From NCBI RefSeq assembly GCF_031501865.1, contig NZ_JARRCW010000001.1:3877501-3915000 (forward strand): a DNA stretch of 37,500 nucleotides, in the 5' to 3' direction. The stretch is from Pseudovibrio sp. M1P-2-3 (lineage in GTDB: Bacteria > Pseudomonadota > Alphaproteobacteria > Rhizobiales > Stappiaceae). The position numbers were made by a program, and so were the translations under genes. The notes beneath the pieces are model-generated. The model was not told the origin of the DNA. It saw nothing but the letters and a program-made list of their open reading frames with translations, and ran no database searches. Below, one piece after another: positions 8,961 through 17,889 of the stretch; within the stretch, counting starts at the first letter, position 1, and every line of letters begins with the position of its first letter.

Positions 8961-9368
8961 CTAGCGGCTGGCTATGCGGCTTTTTTCAGGTTCGCCTATG
9001 GTCAGGTCGTGGTCTGTATTGGGGTCACGCTCGCGCAGCTGTTCGCGCTCGTCCATAAGCTCGACTTTACGCAGTTCCTCTGTCGCGTCGTCCAGTTCGC
9101 CTTTTGCTTTCACCAGTTGTTCTTGCAGGTCTTTGGCGGAGTTAAGAATGTTATCACGGCGCTGGGCTGCGGCCCTTGCAACTGTGGGATAGGCAAAGTG
9201 CGTTACATCGTCGATCCCAACCCGATTTTGTTCCTCGGTAATCTGGTTGTGCAACTCGGCGGCCATCTGCTCGAATTCAGAGAGCATGGTTTCAATCTGT
9301 TCCACGCGCCTGCTTTTTTCCTCAACGTTGAACTGCTTTAACTTTAAAAGTCCTTCACGCTTTTTCAT
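8961..9368 (-). CDS. fliJ: flagellar export chaperone FliJ-like protein
   Basis: FliJ is a soluble coiled-coil component of the flagellar type III export ATPase complex, where it contacts FliI and FlhA and escorts substrates. The product is 135 residues and almost wholly predicted helical and charged. It has an N-terminal basic start (MKKREGLLKLKQFNVEEK), a long coiled coil to about residue 110, and a hydrophilic tail. Both length and composition fit alphaproteobacterial FliJ. I chose ATG 9368 because GGAGAG lies six bases upstream; earlier in-frame ATGs at 9386 and 9374 have no site at usable distance. It is divergent from ctrA, an arrangement seen in related genomes. Its usual partner fliI is not in the window. 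The sequence is low in specific motifs, so the name rests on context as well as shape. Confidence 0.72.
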   Translation of the reverse strand: MKKREGLLKLKQFNVEEKSRRVEQIETMLSEFEQMAAELHNQITEEQNRVGIDDVTHFAYPTVARAAAQRRDNILNSAKDLQEQLVKAKGELDDATEELRKVELMDEREQLRERDPNTDHDLTIGEPEKSRIASR

Positions 9369-10229
9369 AGGCATCTCTCCAGTCATTCCTCTAGCCTACG
9401 CCATAGTCATTTCCAAAGTATTGGCGCACACCGGGTTTTTAAATCTCAACGCTATTGACCACCCAACTAAAGATTGAGTGAGATGCGTACATTCAATTCA
9501 CTCCAAGTATTCATGGGTCTCCTTTTTAAAGCTCTGTTCTTGTTAATGGCTAAAATTTCCGCCATCACACGACCCGTATCGGCTCTCTCGCCAGCACCTG
9601 TATTTTAAGCATGATCAAGTAAACACGGTTCTACTCAAGCCAGAATTCTATGAATAAAAACCATTTACAATTGATAAATGGCCCCATCACTTCGAAAAAC
9701 TGAGAAATTTTTCCATTTATTTTCGTGCCAAGCAAAAACTTATATTAATTTCCCCTAGGGCATAAAGAGTTAACAAGAAGCGGGATTAACCTCTTCTTCC
9801 CTAACGTTAATTTCAAAATCCAACTGATTCGGTTTTTCTCTCGTTTTGAAGTGTTACCAAGTATCTGCTCAAGAAATATTCCACACAGTAACTGATCATT
9901 TACTCTTATGTTTAATCCTATTGTGGAGAGAAATGGCGTAACCGACTTAAAGTCTCTGTAATCGTTACGTAAGGAAGAGGAAAACGGGAAACTCATTAAC
10001 TTAATATTTAGGAATGAAACTTCCCGAAGTTGCATAGCAAAAGTTAACATCTGGGTAAGGTTGTACCCAGAAGAGTGCTCTCCTTTTCCTCAAAATGCTT
10101 GCAGGGGCAAATTGAGTTCTGTTAACCATATTAATATTGGTTAAAACTTGGGTTATCAGTATTCCTTTGCATCGGTTCGCGTTATTGGCCGGCGCGATTG
10201 CCCGGGATAGGCAACACGAGGGGACTATC
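9369..10229. promoter_or_regulatory. long AT-rich region between fliJ and ctrA with a CtrA-like palindrome
   Basis: This 861-bp region has no supported gene. TTAACCA (10122-10128) and its inverse TGGTTAA (10138-10144) bracket a central TATTAATAT, forming a near-perfect palindrome about 86 bp before the ctrA ATG. TTAACCAT is a known CtrA-bound variant motif, so autoregulation is plausible. A weaker match, TTAA-N7-GTAA, lies at 10043-10057. One GANTC methylation site is at 9826-9830. An unrelated inverted repeat, CCATTTA/TAAATGG with a CAATTGA centre, is at 9661-9681. Several minor minus-strand open frames here show no coding character. Confidence 0.55.
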
Positions 10230-10919
10230 ATGCGTGTTTTGTTGATTGAAGATGACAGTGCAACGGCGCAAAGTATTGAGCTGATGCTAAAATCTGAAAA
10301 TTTCAATGTTTATACAACTGATCTTGGTGAAGAAGGTATAGATCTTGGAAAGTTGTATGACTATGACATAATTATGCTAGACCTTAACTTGCCAGACATG
10401 TCCGGCTATGAGGTTTTGCGCACCCTGAGGGTTTCCAAGGTCAAAACACCTATTCTTATTCTCTCCGGCCTTGCCGGAATAGAAGACAAGGTGCGCGGTC
10501 TTGGTTTCGGGGCAGACGACTACATGACCAAGCCATTCCACAAGGATGAGCTGATCGCCCGTATTCATGCCATTGTGCGCCGCTCTAAAGGCCATGCACA
10601 ATCTGTGATCGTGACCGGCGATTTGACTGTGAATCTTGACACAAAGACGGTTGAGGTTGGTGGGCAGCGGGTGCACCTGACAGGAAAAGAGTACCAGATG
10701 CTGGAACTTCTTTCCCTGCGAAAAGGAACCACTCTCACCAAAGAGATGTTCCTGAACCACCTTTATGGCGGTATGGACGAGCCGGAACTCAAAATTATCG
10801 ATGTGTTTATTTGTAAGCTGCGCAAGAAGCTTGCCTCTGCCACATCTGGCAAAAACTACATCGAAACCGTATGGGGCCGCGGATATGTTCTGCGAGAGCC
10901 TGAGGAAAAAGCCGCCTGA
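10230..10919 (+). CDS. ctrA: cell-cycle master response regulator CtrA
   Basis: CtrA is an OmpR-family DNA-binding response regulator that controls division, DNA methylation and motility genes in alphaproteobacteria. The product is 229 residues, the usual size. The receiver domain (1-120) has acidic residues EDD at 7-9, phospho-acceptor Asp51 in [14 protein letters not shown], and the conserved Lys in [12 protein letters not shown]. The C-terminal winged helix (about 125-225) contains [17 protein letters not shown] and the recognition segment [14 protein letters not shown]. The frame is open upstream to 10137; ATG 10230 is chosen because the protein then starts MRVLLIEDD as in the family, with a GAGGGG site ten bases ahead. 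It is convergent with the che operon and only 13 kb or less from its phosphodonor gene chpT. Confidence 0.97.
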   Translation: MRVLLIEDDSATAQSIELMLKSENFNVYTTDLGEEGIDLGKLYDYDIIMLDLNLPDMSGYEVLRTLRVSKVKTPILILSGLAGIEDKVRGLGFGADDYMTKPFHKDELIARIHAIVRRSKGHAQSVIVTGDLTVNLDTKTVEVGGQRVHLTGKEYQMLELLSLRKGTTLTKEMFLNHLYGGMDEPELKIIDVFICKLRKKLASATSGKNYIETVWGRGYVLREPEEKAA

Positions 10920-10940
10920 CGCGACCGCCTATCCCCTATT

Positions 10941-10971
10941 AAAAAACCTCGCAAATTCTGCGAGGTTTTTT
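10941..10971 (+). terminator. ctrA terminator
   Basis: AAAAAACCTCGCA (10941-10953) pairs with TGCGAGGTTTTTT (10959-10971). It lies 22 bp after the ctrA stop codon and 37 bp before the end of convergent cheR. T-runs on both strands make it suitable for both transcripts. Confidence 0.92.
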
Positions 10972-11007
10972 ATTGCTCATGATGCAAGTCGCAAATCCGG
11001 CCCAGCT

Positions 11008-11880
11008 CTACCCTATGGCATTGAGGCGGCTGCGTACCTGTTCGATCGGCGACAAGCCGAGCTGCTTGGATTGTTTGGGCCGGTACAGCCCGCGTAAGTT
11101 GGGTACAGGCTCAAAGCAATCTGTCAGCCCCACAACGGTTTCCGCAGCTCCCAGCACCAGATAACCGTCCGCAGGCATTTGCCGTGAGATCTTTTGCAAC
11201 ACTTCGATTTTCGTTGCCTGATCAAAGTAGATCAGAACATTACGGCAAAAGACAATGTCGAACTCGCCGAGCCCTGCAAAGCTGTCCAGAAGGTTCATCT
11301 TCTTCCACTGCACCATGGACCGCAGCTCCGGTGCAATCTGCCACAGCTCTTCTTGCTGGGTGAAGTACTTCAAAAGCATCTGGATAGGCAGGCCGCGCTG
11401 TACTTCAAACTGGCTGTAAATGCCGGAGCGAGCTTTCTCCAGAACTTCCTTTGAAAGGTCAGTACCCACAATATCGAAGTTGAAGCCTGCGGTTCTCGCC
11501 TTCATTTCCTTGAGGGTCATGCACAAAGAATAGGGTTCTTGCCCCGTAGACGCTGCCGCGCACCAGATTCGGATACGCTTGCGTGCCTCTCTGCTTTTCA
11601 GCATGGCAGGCAGCATTTCCGCCTTGAAGTGCTCGAAAGGCGTTTTATCGCGGAAGAAGAACGACTCGTTAGTCGTCATGGCTTCCACTACATCTTCTTG
11701 CAGCTCCCGTGTACCGGGTTTACGAAGCGTGCCGATCAGTTCTGACAGGGAACTGAACTCCCGCCGTCTGACGATCGGAACGAGGCGGCTTTCCACCAGA
11801 TACTGTTTTTCATCGGAGAGCACCAGACCGGAGCGGCTCATCAGAAAAGTTCTCAAAAACTCATAGTCTTGAGGGGTCAT
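11008..11880 (-). CDS. cheR: chemotaxis protein methyltransferase CheR
   Basis: CheR methylates glutamates of chemoreceptors with S-adenosylmethionine and so resets their sensitivity. The 290-residue product has the N-terminal helical CheR domain (about 5-60). Next is the TTNESFFFRD motif near 70. The SAM-binding domain follows, with WCAAASTGQEPYSL (about 104-117), TDLSKEVLEKAR and the FDIVFCRNVLIYFD segment near 205-218. The start overlaps the cheB stop by four bases (ATGA), and GGAGGGAAGG lies inside the end of cheB, so translation is coupled. It is the last gene of the che run. Confidence 0.96.
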   Translation of the reverse strand: MTPQDYEFLRTFLMSRSGLVLSDEKQYLVESRLVPIVRRREFSSLSELIGTLRKPGTRELQEDVVEAMTTNESFFFRDKTPFEHFKAEMLPAMLKSREARKRIRIWCAAASTGQEPYSLCMTLKEMKARTAGFNFDIVGTDLSKEVLEKARSGIYSQFEVQRGLPIQMLLKYFTQQEELWQIAPELRSMVQWKKMNLLDSFAGLGEFDIVFCRNVLIYFDQATKIEVLQKISRQMPADGYLVLGAAETVVGLTDCFEPVPNLRGLYRPKQSKQLGLSPIEQVRSRLNAIG

Positions 11881-13097
11881 CTGACCTTCCCTCCTATAAT
11901 GCTGGCAAGACGGGGACCGATTTTGTCCAACGGCAAGATTTCACTGCAACTTCCAGCCTTGACTGCCGCTCCCGGCATACCCCACACAACACTGCTTTCC
12001 TCGTCCTGCGCAATCACACTGCCACCCTTATCTGCAATAAACACGGACCCTTTGGAACCATCTGCTCCCATGCCAGTGAGAACCAATGCCAAGACACCGG
12101 AACCGAACACTTCGGCAATACTTTCAAACAGCGGGTCAACAGAGGGCCGGCAGAAATTGATGGGTGCCGTTTCATCCAGCAACACAACTGCCCGGCCGTC
12201 TTTCGCACCCACACGCATATGATAGCCACCGGGGGCTACATAGATGTGGCCAGCTTTCAACGGCTCCTCGTGTTCTCCCTCTTTGGCCGGTATTCCCACA
12301 CTCTTGCCAAGATGCTCAGCCAGAATGGTCGTGAACGTCCGTGGCATATGCTGGGTTATGAGAATGGGAAGGCTTTTAACCCTTGGCCCCATGTTCTCAA
12401 GAACCGAATGCAGCGCCTGAGGTCCGCCTGTTGAACTGCCAATGGCAAGCACCTTGGGCAGAACAGGAGACATGGAACGCAGCGAATAGTTTTCATCGCC
12501 GTGCTGTGCCTTTGCCTTTTGCAAGGCAAGGCGCGGATTGAGGCGGTAGGAATTCTGAGGTGCAGCCGAGGGGCGAAGACCTGTTGTCTCCGCTCTCATG
12601 CGCCGTTGCGGCAGGCTCGAAGCCCTTAATGATGCACGCCTGAGCTTGCGTGCTCCAAGTGAGCGGACCTTTTGCAAAAGCTCGCGGCGAAAATCCAAAG
12701 AAGAGGCCGCCTGACTGGAGCTTTCCGGCTTTGCCACATAATCGGTTGCCCCCAAAGACAGCGCCCGCATGCTGACTTCTGCGTTGCGGCGGGTCAGCGT
12801 GGAGGCCATGATAACGGTGAGGCCCCTTTTCTTGGCAAGGATAAGAGGAAGAGCTGTCAGCCCGTCCATCACCGGCATTTCAATATCCAGAATGACCACA
12901 TCCGGATCACTTTTTTCGATATCATCGGTTGCCAATTTGCCATTTCGATGGGTGGCAACCACCTGCATATCCGGATCTTCCTGAATCCATCTGCTGATCA
13001 ATCCCCTGATGACGGCGGAATCGTCAACAATCATAACCTTGATTGAAGCATCAGCAGAGGCACCGGAATTTATCGTTTTTCTTTGTGTGCCAAGCAT
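11877..13097 (-). CDS. cheB: protein-glutamate methylesterase/deamidase CheB
   Basis: CheB removes methyl groups from chemoreceptors when its receiver domain is phosphorylated by CheA. The 406-residue product has a receiver domain (about 20-135) with Asp71 in VVILDIEMPVMDG and Lys123. A basic linker follows, then the methylesterase domain (about 213-400) with the catalytic triad Ser222 (GSSTGG), His250 (TQHMP) and Asp346 (GMGADG). Length is slightly above E. coli CheB because of a 20-residue N-terminal extension before the receiver fold and a long linker. The ribosome binding site at 13097 is weak, and a start inside the extension cannot be excluded. cheR overlaps its end. Confidence 0.95.
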   Translation of the reverse strand: MLGTQRKTINSGASADASIKVMIVDDSAVIRGLISRWIQEDPDMQVVATHRNGKLATDDIEKSDPDVVILDIEMPVMDGLTALPLILAKKRGLTVIMASTLTRRNAEVSMRALSLGATDYVAKPESSSQAASSLDFRRELLQKVRSLGARKLRRASLRASSLPQRRMRAETTGLRPSAAPQNSYRLNPRLALQKAKAQHGDENYSLRSMSPVLPKVLAIGSSTGGPQALHSVLENMGPRVKSLPILITQHMPRTFTTILAEHLGKSVGIPAKEGEHEEPLKAGHIYVAPGGYHMRVGAKDGRAVVLLDETAPINFCRPSVDPLFESIAEVFGSGVLALVLTGMGADGSKGSVFIADKGGSVIAQDEESSVVWGMPGAAVKAGSCSEILPLDKIGPRLASIIGGKVR

Positions 13098-13118
13098 TAC
13101 TCGTTAGCCTATTCCCAC

Positions 13119-13484
13119 TTAAACCAGACCAACTTCCTGGAACTTGGCTTCTATAATCTCACGGTCAAAAGGTTTCATGATATATTCGTTGGCACCGGCA
13201 CGAATGGCCTTGGTAATGTGGGCCACATCATTTTCCGTGGTGCAGAACACGACGATGGGATCATCGCCCCCGTCCTCTTCACGCAACTTTGTCAGGAATT
13301 CCAACCCGTCCATAACCGGCATATTCCAGTCCAGAAGAATGGCATCAGGCATACTCTCCTTGCAAAGATCCAGCGCCTTTTGACCATCTGCGGCCTCGGA
13401 GGTGGTAAAATTCAGGTCCTCGAGAATTCGTTTCGCCACTTTTCTTATGACGTTTGAATCATCAACAACAAGGCAATGTTTCAT
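13119..13484 (-). CDS. cheY: chemotaxis response regulator CheY
   Basis: This is a single-domain receiver that carries the CheA phosphoryl signal to the flagellar switch or acts as a phosphate sink. The product is 121 residues. The acidic pocket is Asp8-Asp9, the phospho-acceptor is Asp52 in LLDWNMPVMDGLEF, the switch Thr is in FCTTEN (about 82-83) and Lys104 is in IMKPFD. There is no output domain. It lies between cheW and cheB with short gaps (36 and 21 bp). Position in the operon supports the CheY assignment; which role it plays cannot be told from sequence. Confidence 0.94.
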   Translation of the reverse strand: MKHCLVVDDSNVIRKVAKRILEDLNFTTSEAADGQKALDLCKESMPDAILLDWNMPVMDGLEFLTKLREEDGGDDPIVVFCTTENDVAHITKAIRAGANEYIMKPFDREIIEAKFQEVGLV

Positions 13485-13520
13485 CTAGATATACTCTTAC
13501 TAAGTAGGATGATGCTTCAA

Positions 13521-14012
13521 TTAGGCGGCTTTTGGCTCGATCAACGAGGTGAGAAGTCTGTCCACATCCAACACCACCATGAGCTGGCCGGAAAGACGGT
13601 GTACACCGCCTGAAATTTCCGCCCAATGCGCATCGAGGTTGGAGGGGTTTTCTTCCATTTCCTGCTTTGCAAGACTGAGGACCTCACCTACGGAGTCAAT
13701 AACGAGACCAAAGGATTCACCTTTGTACTCGATGCCAACAGCCATCATGCCTTCTTCATTGGCCAACGGTTCCAAATTCAACCGTCGGCGCATGTTGATT
13801 GCGGTCACAACACGGCCACGTAGGTTCAGGACCCCTTCCACCTCTGGCGGTGCCAAAGGCACACGGGTGACCTTTTCCGGTACAAATACGTCATGAACCT
13901 GCGCGATCGGTATACCAAACAGCTGCCCGCCAATAACCACAGTCACAAACTGCACAGTTTCGCCTGAGCCCTGCACTGTTTCACCAGCGCCTATTGCATG
14001 CCCATTACTCAT
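13521..14012 (-). CDS. cheW: chemotaxis coupling protein CheW
   Basis: CheW is the scaffold that links chemoreceptors to the CheA kinase. The 163-residue product is a single CheW/SH3-like domain from about residue 20 to 155, with FVTVVIGGQLFGIPIAQVHDV near the start, the NLRGRVVTAINMRRRL segment in the middle and the GLVIDSVGEVLSL segment later. The start overlaps the cheA stop by four bases (ATGA) and uses AGGTGG within cheA, so the two are translationally coupled and presumably made in balanced amounts. Confidence 0.95.
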   Translation of the reverse strand: MSNGHAIGAGETVQGSGETVQFVTVVIGGQLFGIPIAQVHDVFVPEKVTRVPLAPPEVEGVLNLRGRVVTAINMRRRLNLEPLANEEGMMAVGIEYKGESFGLVIDSVGEVLSLAKQEMEENPSNLDAHWAEISGGVHRLSGQLMVVLDVDRLLTSLIEPKAA

Positions 14013-16708
14013 GCTGCCACCTCGATTTCTCCGGTTAACACGTCTTTCAGGGAAGCAATCAGTCCCGGTCTGTCAAACTTGGCCACATAATCGTCAAAGC
14101 CCGCTTTTCTACCCTTCTCGATGGAAGACGGCGTCACAACGGCTGACAGGGCAATGATTGGAAGGTTGCGGAACCGGTTATCACGGCGCAAAGTTTCGCA
14201 AAGCTCGAAGCCGCTGATCTCCGGCATTTCGATATCGGTCACGATGGCCCCGAAGGTGGCTCCCTTCTCCAGCACTTCAAACGCGGCTGCTGCATTCTCG
14301 CATACGGTTACCTTGTAACCGGCGGCTTTAAGAACAGGGGTCAGCATGTTGCGGAAGAAGGCACTGTCATCAATGAACAGGAGATCACGGGAGGCTTCCG
14401 CCTCGTGAATTTCCTTGCGCGCAAACCAGTCATCAAACGCCAGTGGCAGGAAGTGTCCCAGATCGACAATTTCCGTTGCCTTGCCCTTGATGATGGCAGA
14501 GCCAAGAACTCCCGGCGTTTCAGAAGCCACTTCAATCTGCATCCGGTCTTCCACGATGTCCACGATTTCATCGACAACCAAGCCCATGGAGCGGCCGAGG
14601 TCGGAGAACACCAGCATGGACTGGGTGCCCTCTTCTTTGCGCTGCAATTTCTCGTCGATGTAAACAAGTGGCATGAGCGAGCCACGATACTGGACAAGAT
14701 CGCGATAGTTGGAGCGTTCGATTTTCGAGACTTCGAACTCTTCCAGACGTGTAACAAGAGACAGAGGAACCGCTTTTGGTTCTGCAGTTCCGGCACGGAA
14801 CAGGAGAAGCGACATTGGCGCATCCATATCCTGAGCCGTGATATCATCCTCTGCAACACTCTCTTCAACCATAGAGCTGGAGCCATGGCTGGCCATTGCG
14901 GCTGCAACGCCGTTCGGGTCGATAATCATGATCACCGCCCCGTCACCCAAAATGGTATTGCCCGAGAACATGGTCAGATTACGCAGCATGGAGGACATGG
15001 GTTTGACCACGATTTCCTCTGTATGGAACACTGCGTCCACAACCACACCAAAGGTCTGGGCACCCACCTGCATGACAACAATAAAGCCATGCTCTTCGTC
15101 AAAGTCCTCTTCGGCTTTTACGCCCAGAAGCTGAGACATGTGCACCAGTGGCAACAGCTTGTTACGCAGGCGCAAGACAGAGCGATCCTTGATCCGCTCG
15201 ATTTTGTGCTCGGAATTGGACTGAACCCGCACAAGTTCCACCACAGACATTTGCGGAATGGCGAAGCGGTCGCCGCCACTCTCCACAATCAAGGTGGATA
15301 CAATGGCAAGGGTCAGCGGAATCTTGATGATAAATGTAGACCCCTTGCCCTGAATGGAGCGAACATCCACAGACCCGCCGATCTGCTCCACATTGTTGCG
15401 CACAACATCCATTCCAACGCCGCGACCGGACACACTGGTGACGGACTGCGCGGTGGAGAAGCCAGCGGCAAAAATGAACTTGAAGATCTGGTGATCAGAC
15501 ATCTTGTCCAGTTCAGCCTCGGTGGTCAGGCCGTTGCCCAGCGCTTTTTCCTTGATCCTCTCAAGGTTCAGGCCGCGCCCGTTATCCTTGACCTCGATCA
15601 GGATATGGCCACCTTCATGATATGCGGAAAGAGTGATTGTGCCCTTGGCCGGTTTACCGGCGGCAACACGCTCATCCGGCCCTTCCAGACCGTGGTCCGC
15701 AGAGTTGCGGATCATGTGGGTGAGCGGATCCTTGATCAGCTCAAGCACTTGCCTGTCCAGCTCGGTGTCAGCGCCAATCATGTCAAGATCGATCGGCTTG
15801 TTCAGTTCCTGCGAGAGATCGCGCACAATGCGCGGCAGCTTCTGCCATGCGTTGCCAATGGGCTGCATGCGGGTTTTCATAACCCCTTCCTGCAGCTCGG
15901 CCGTCACATTGGAAAGACGCTGCAAAGGCACCTTGAATTCACTGTCCTCATGACGGCGAACGATTTCCAGAAGCTGGTTACGGGTAAGAACCAGCTCTGA
16001 AACCATTGTCATAAGGTTTTCAAGAGTCTCAACAGCAACGCGAATCGACTGGTTGGAAACGCTTTGGCCACCCTTGCCATTCGGCTTTTTCGCTTGGGCA
16101 GGGGCTGCGGCCTTCTCTGGCTCTGCTGGTGTTTGCTCTGCCGGGGCTAAAGCTGTTTCTTCTTCAGGCTCCTCTTCACTTGGCAGCTCAATTTCCACGT
16201 CAGCTTCCTGAAAGGCGCGCTCCAGCTCATCCAAGGACACTTCACCGGGACGAAGAGGTCGCTCCAGTGTTTGCACGAGAAGAGGATCTTCGTCCTCGTC
16301 AAACCCTTGATCCAGCTCTCCTCCCATTTCGGCGGAAAGAGAAAGACGCTCCAACTCACTGATCAGATCGTTGTCTGTCCCTTCAGGTTCAACACCCTCG
16401 GCCATTTCAAGATCTGTGAGAATATCTTTAATGCGGTCAATCGAATTCAAGATAAGCGAGACAGCCTCAGGCGTAACCGGCACCCCATCTCGGAATTTCC
16501 CCATAAGGGTTTCCGCAGCATGCGCAATGGCTTCCAGACGAGGCAGGCCAAGGAATCCGCAGGTTCCCTTAATGGTGTGAACCAAGCGAAAAATATTATC
16601 CAGAATACTCGCATTGTTGGGATCTTGCTCGAATTTGACCAGTTCAACATCAACAACATCGAGACTTTCATTAGTCTCAGTGAGAAACTCTCTGAGAAGA
16701 TCGTCCAT
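14009..16708 (-). CDS. cheA: chemotaxis histidine kinase CheA with C-terminal receiver
   Basis: CheA is the central kinase of the chemotaxis array. The 899-residue product is much longer than the roughly 650 of E. coli CheA. In order it has an HPt domain with His44 (VHTIKGTCGFLG) and an acidic Pro/Glu-rich linker (about 125-215). A dimerisation segment and an HATPase domain follow, the latter with HMIRNSADHGLE, VKDNGRGLN and GRGVGMDVV. A first CheW-like domain covers about 470-600, then come a second CheW-like module (about 640-765) and a receiver domain (about 775-895) with acidic IDDS, phospho-acceptor in VTDIEMPEISG and a Lys in YVAKFD. The receiver tail suggests an internal phosphate sink or feedback. 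AGGTG precedes the ATG. Confidence 0.96.
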   Translation of the reverse strand: MDDLLREFLTETNESLDVVDVELVKFEQDPNNASILDNIFRLVHTIKGTCGFLGLPRLEAIAHAAETLMGKFRDGVPVTPEAVSLILNSIDRIKDILTDLEMAEGVEPEGTDNDLISELERLSLSAEMGGELDQGFDEDEDPLLVQTLERPLRPGEVSLDELERAFQEADVEIELPSEEEPEEETALAPAEQTPAEPEKAAAPAQAKKPNGKGGQSVSNQSIRVAVETLENLMTMVSELVLTRNQLLEIVRRHEDSEFKVPLQRLSNVTAELQEGVMKTRMQPIGNAWQKLPRIVRDLSQELNKPIDLDMIGADTELDRQVLELIKDPLTHMIRNSADHGLEGPDERVAAGKPAKGTITLSAYHEGGHILIEVKDNGRGLNLERIKEKALGNGLTTEAELDKMSDHQIFKFIFAAGFSTAQSVTSVSGRGVGMDVVRNNVEQIGGSVDVRSIQGKGSTFIIKIPLTLAIVSTLIVESGGDRFAIPQMSVVELVRVQSNSEHKIERIKDRSVLRLRNKLLPLVHMSQLLGVKAEEDFDEEHGFIVVMQVGAQTFGVVVDAVFHTEEIVVKPMSSMLRNLTMFSGNTILGDGAVIMIIDPNGVAAAMASHGSSSMVEESVAEDDITAQDMDAPMSLLLFRAGTAEPKAVPLSLVTRLEEFEVSKIERSNYRDLVQYRGSLMPLVYIDEKLQRKEEGTQSMLVFSDLGRSMGLVVDEIVDIVEDRMQIEVASETPGVLGSAIIKGKATEIVDLGHFLPLAFDDWFARKEIHEAEASRDLLFIDDSAFFRNMLTPVLKAAGYKVTVCENAAAAFEVLEKGATFGAIVTDIEMPEISGFELCETLRRDNRFRNLPIIALSAVVTPSSIEKGRKAGFDDYVAKFDRPGLIASLKDVLTGEIEVAA

Positions 16709-16829
16709 TCGTCACACCTGCTTACACTTAATACTTGCCCTGAATCACCAAGGACCGACTCTTGATAATTTTGACATGATTTTTAAGTGAAACAGTTAAT
16801 ATACATTGAAGAACTGTTAATAATGCCCA

Positions 16830-17480
16830 CTATAAAGTCGGGATTGGATGCGCGATGCAAGTTATTTCATCAGACTTTTCGGTAAGCTCCAGCCTCAAGC
16901 CCTCTTCTTTCGCAAGCAAACGCGTATAGATAGGCTGAACTGAATGCGCATCAATCCTTTCTGGAGCATCACCGGAAAGTACACTGGAAATCACTTGTGC
17001 GACCCTTGCATTTTTCCCCTTTGCGACCAGTTTGAACATCCTTTGGCCGTTCAAACCCTCACTGGTGACCGTAATGACACCGCCCCGAGGAACGCATTGG
17101 TTAATAGTTAGCAACAGATTTAAAAGAAGTTTTACCTGATTTTTTGGCAGAAGAATCCGTTCCAGCTGCCAGTCCAGCTCCGCCTTTTCGTTTTCCATGA
17201 AACCTGCGGCAACTGCATGGGCGTCTCCCAAGTCAATTTCGGAACCAGCTGACCCTGCGGCCCCGAATGCAAGGCGGGCAAATTGCAGTTTAGCAGAGGC
17301 TTGCCGTGCCGACTTGCGGATAAGATCCATTGCAAAGTCGGCCATATCTTCGTTGCCCTCCTCATCGAGGACCTCAAGGCCATTGGTGATGGCCCCAACA
17401 GGGCTGATGATGTCGTGACACACACGACTGGCAACCAATGCAGTGAGATCCAGGGAGGAGAGTTCTTCTAAAACAGCCAT
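16830..17480 (-). CDS. chpT: histidine phosphotransferase ChpT
   Basis: ChpT passes phosphoryl groups from the hybrid kinase CckA to CtrA and CpdR. The 216-residue product has the diagnostic helix around His22 (ASRVCHDIISPVGAITNGLE, residues 17-36). A long dimer-forming helix follows, then a degenerate ATPase-like C-terminal half (about 95-215), as in Caulobacter and Brucella ChpT. It lies 121 bp upstream of cheA on the same strand and is divergent from eipA. The intergenic region to eipA carries two TTAACCA half-sites. Having ctrA, chpT and the che genes in one block supports the assignment strongly. Whether cheA is co-transcribed is not clear, as the 121-bp gap could hold its own promoter. 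Confidence 0.93.
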   Translation of the reverse strand: MAVLEELSSLDLTALVASRVCHDIISPVGAITNGLEVLDEEGNEDMADFAMDLIRKSARQASAKLQFARLAFGAAGSAGSEIDLGDAHAVAAGFMENEKAELDWQLERILLPKNQVKLLLNLLLTINQCVPRGGVITVTSEGLNGQRMFKLVAKGKNARVAQVISSVLSGDAPERIDAHSVQPIYTRLLAKEEGLRLELTEKSDEITCIAHPIPTL

Positions 17481-17889
17481 TTTTGCCCCATGATACCTGT
17501 TTTAAAGGCATGTAAACGATTCATTAACCACAATGCAGGGTTACATAAGCTGGGGGCGAATGCCAAGGCCTGTTAACCAATTGTAAAGAATTTATTGGTG
17601 TGGCGAACCCCTATTGAAACCACAAAGAGATATCAGCCCACGATTCATGTCCCCCTTAATTCAGCGAGTTCCCTTGCGCACCCCCTGAGAGATCACCTGT
17701 AAATTCACAGAAAACCTCAAAATACACAGGAAACATTTGAATTTATGAGAAATAAGGGGCAAGAGCCGCATATATTACCATAAATCAGATTTAAAACTCG
17801 AATCACTTTCTAACGGGAATGGGCTCGCTCTGAAGACATTCAGTCCATTTCTACTGATTTGAGTGATAATTATTTTGAGGGTCGACATT
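17481..17889. promoter_or_regulatory. shared upstream region of chpT and eipA with CtrA-like half-sites
   Basis: This is a 409-bp divergent promoter region. TTAACCA occurs at 17524-17530 and again at 17573-17579. The second is followed by TTG-TAAA, giving TTAA-N7-TAAA, one mismatch in the second half from the CtrA consensus TTAA-N7-TTAA. CtrA control of chpT-type and eipA-type genes is known in relatives such as Brucella. The sites here are candidates only. Confidence 0.45.

Noticed and set aside
8850-9341. 163-codon plus-strand open frame
   Set aside because: It is the antisense shadow of the FliJ-like gene. The minus-strand product has a coherent coiled-coil pattern and a better ribosome binding site.
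9745-10306. Two minus-strand open frames of about 100 codons upstream of ctrA
   Set aside because: They have no ribosome binding site, no motif, and AT-rich sequence; they lie over the palindrome and the ctrA start.
14405-16000. 531-codon plus-strand open frame
   Set aside because: It lies wholly inside cheA on the opposite strand. Its product is rich in His, Asn and Gln, as antisense frames are, and has no motif.
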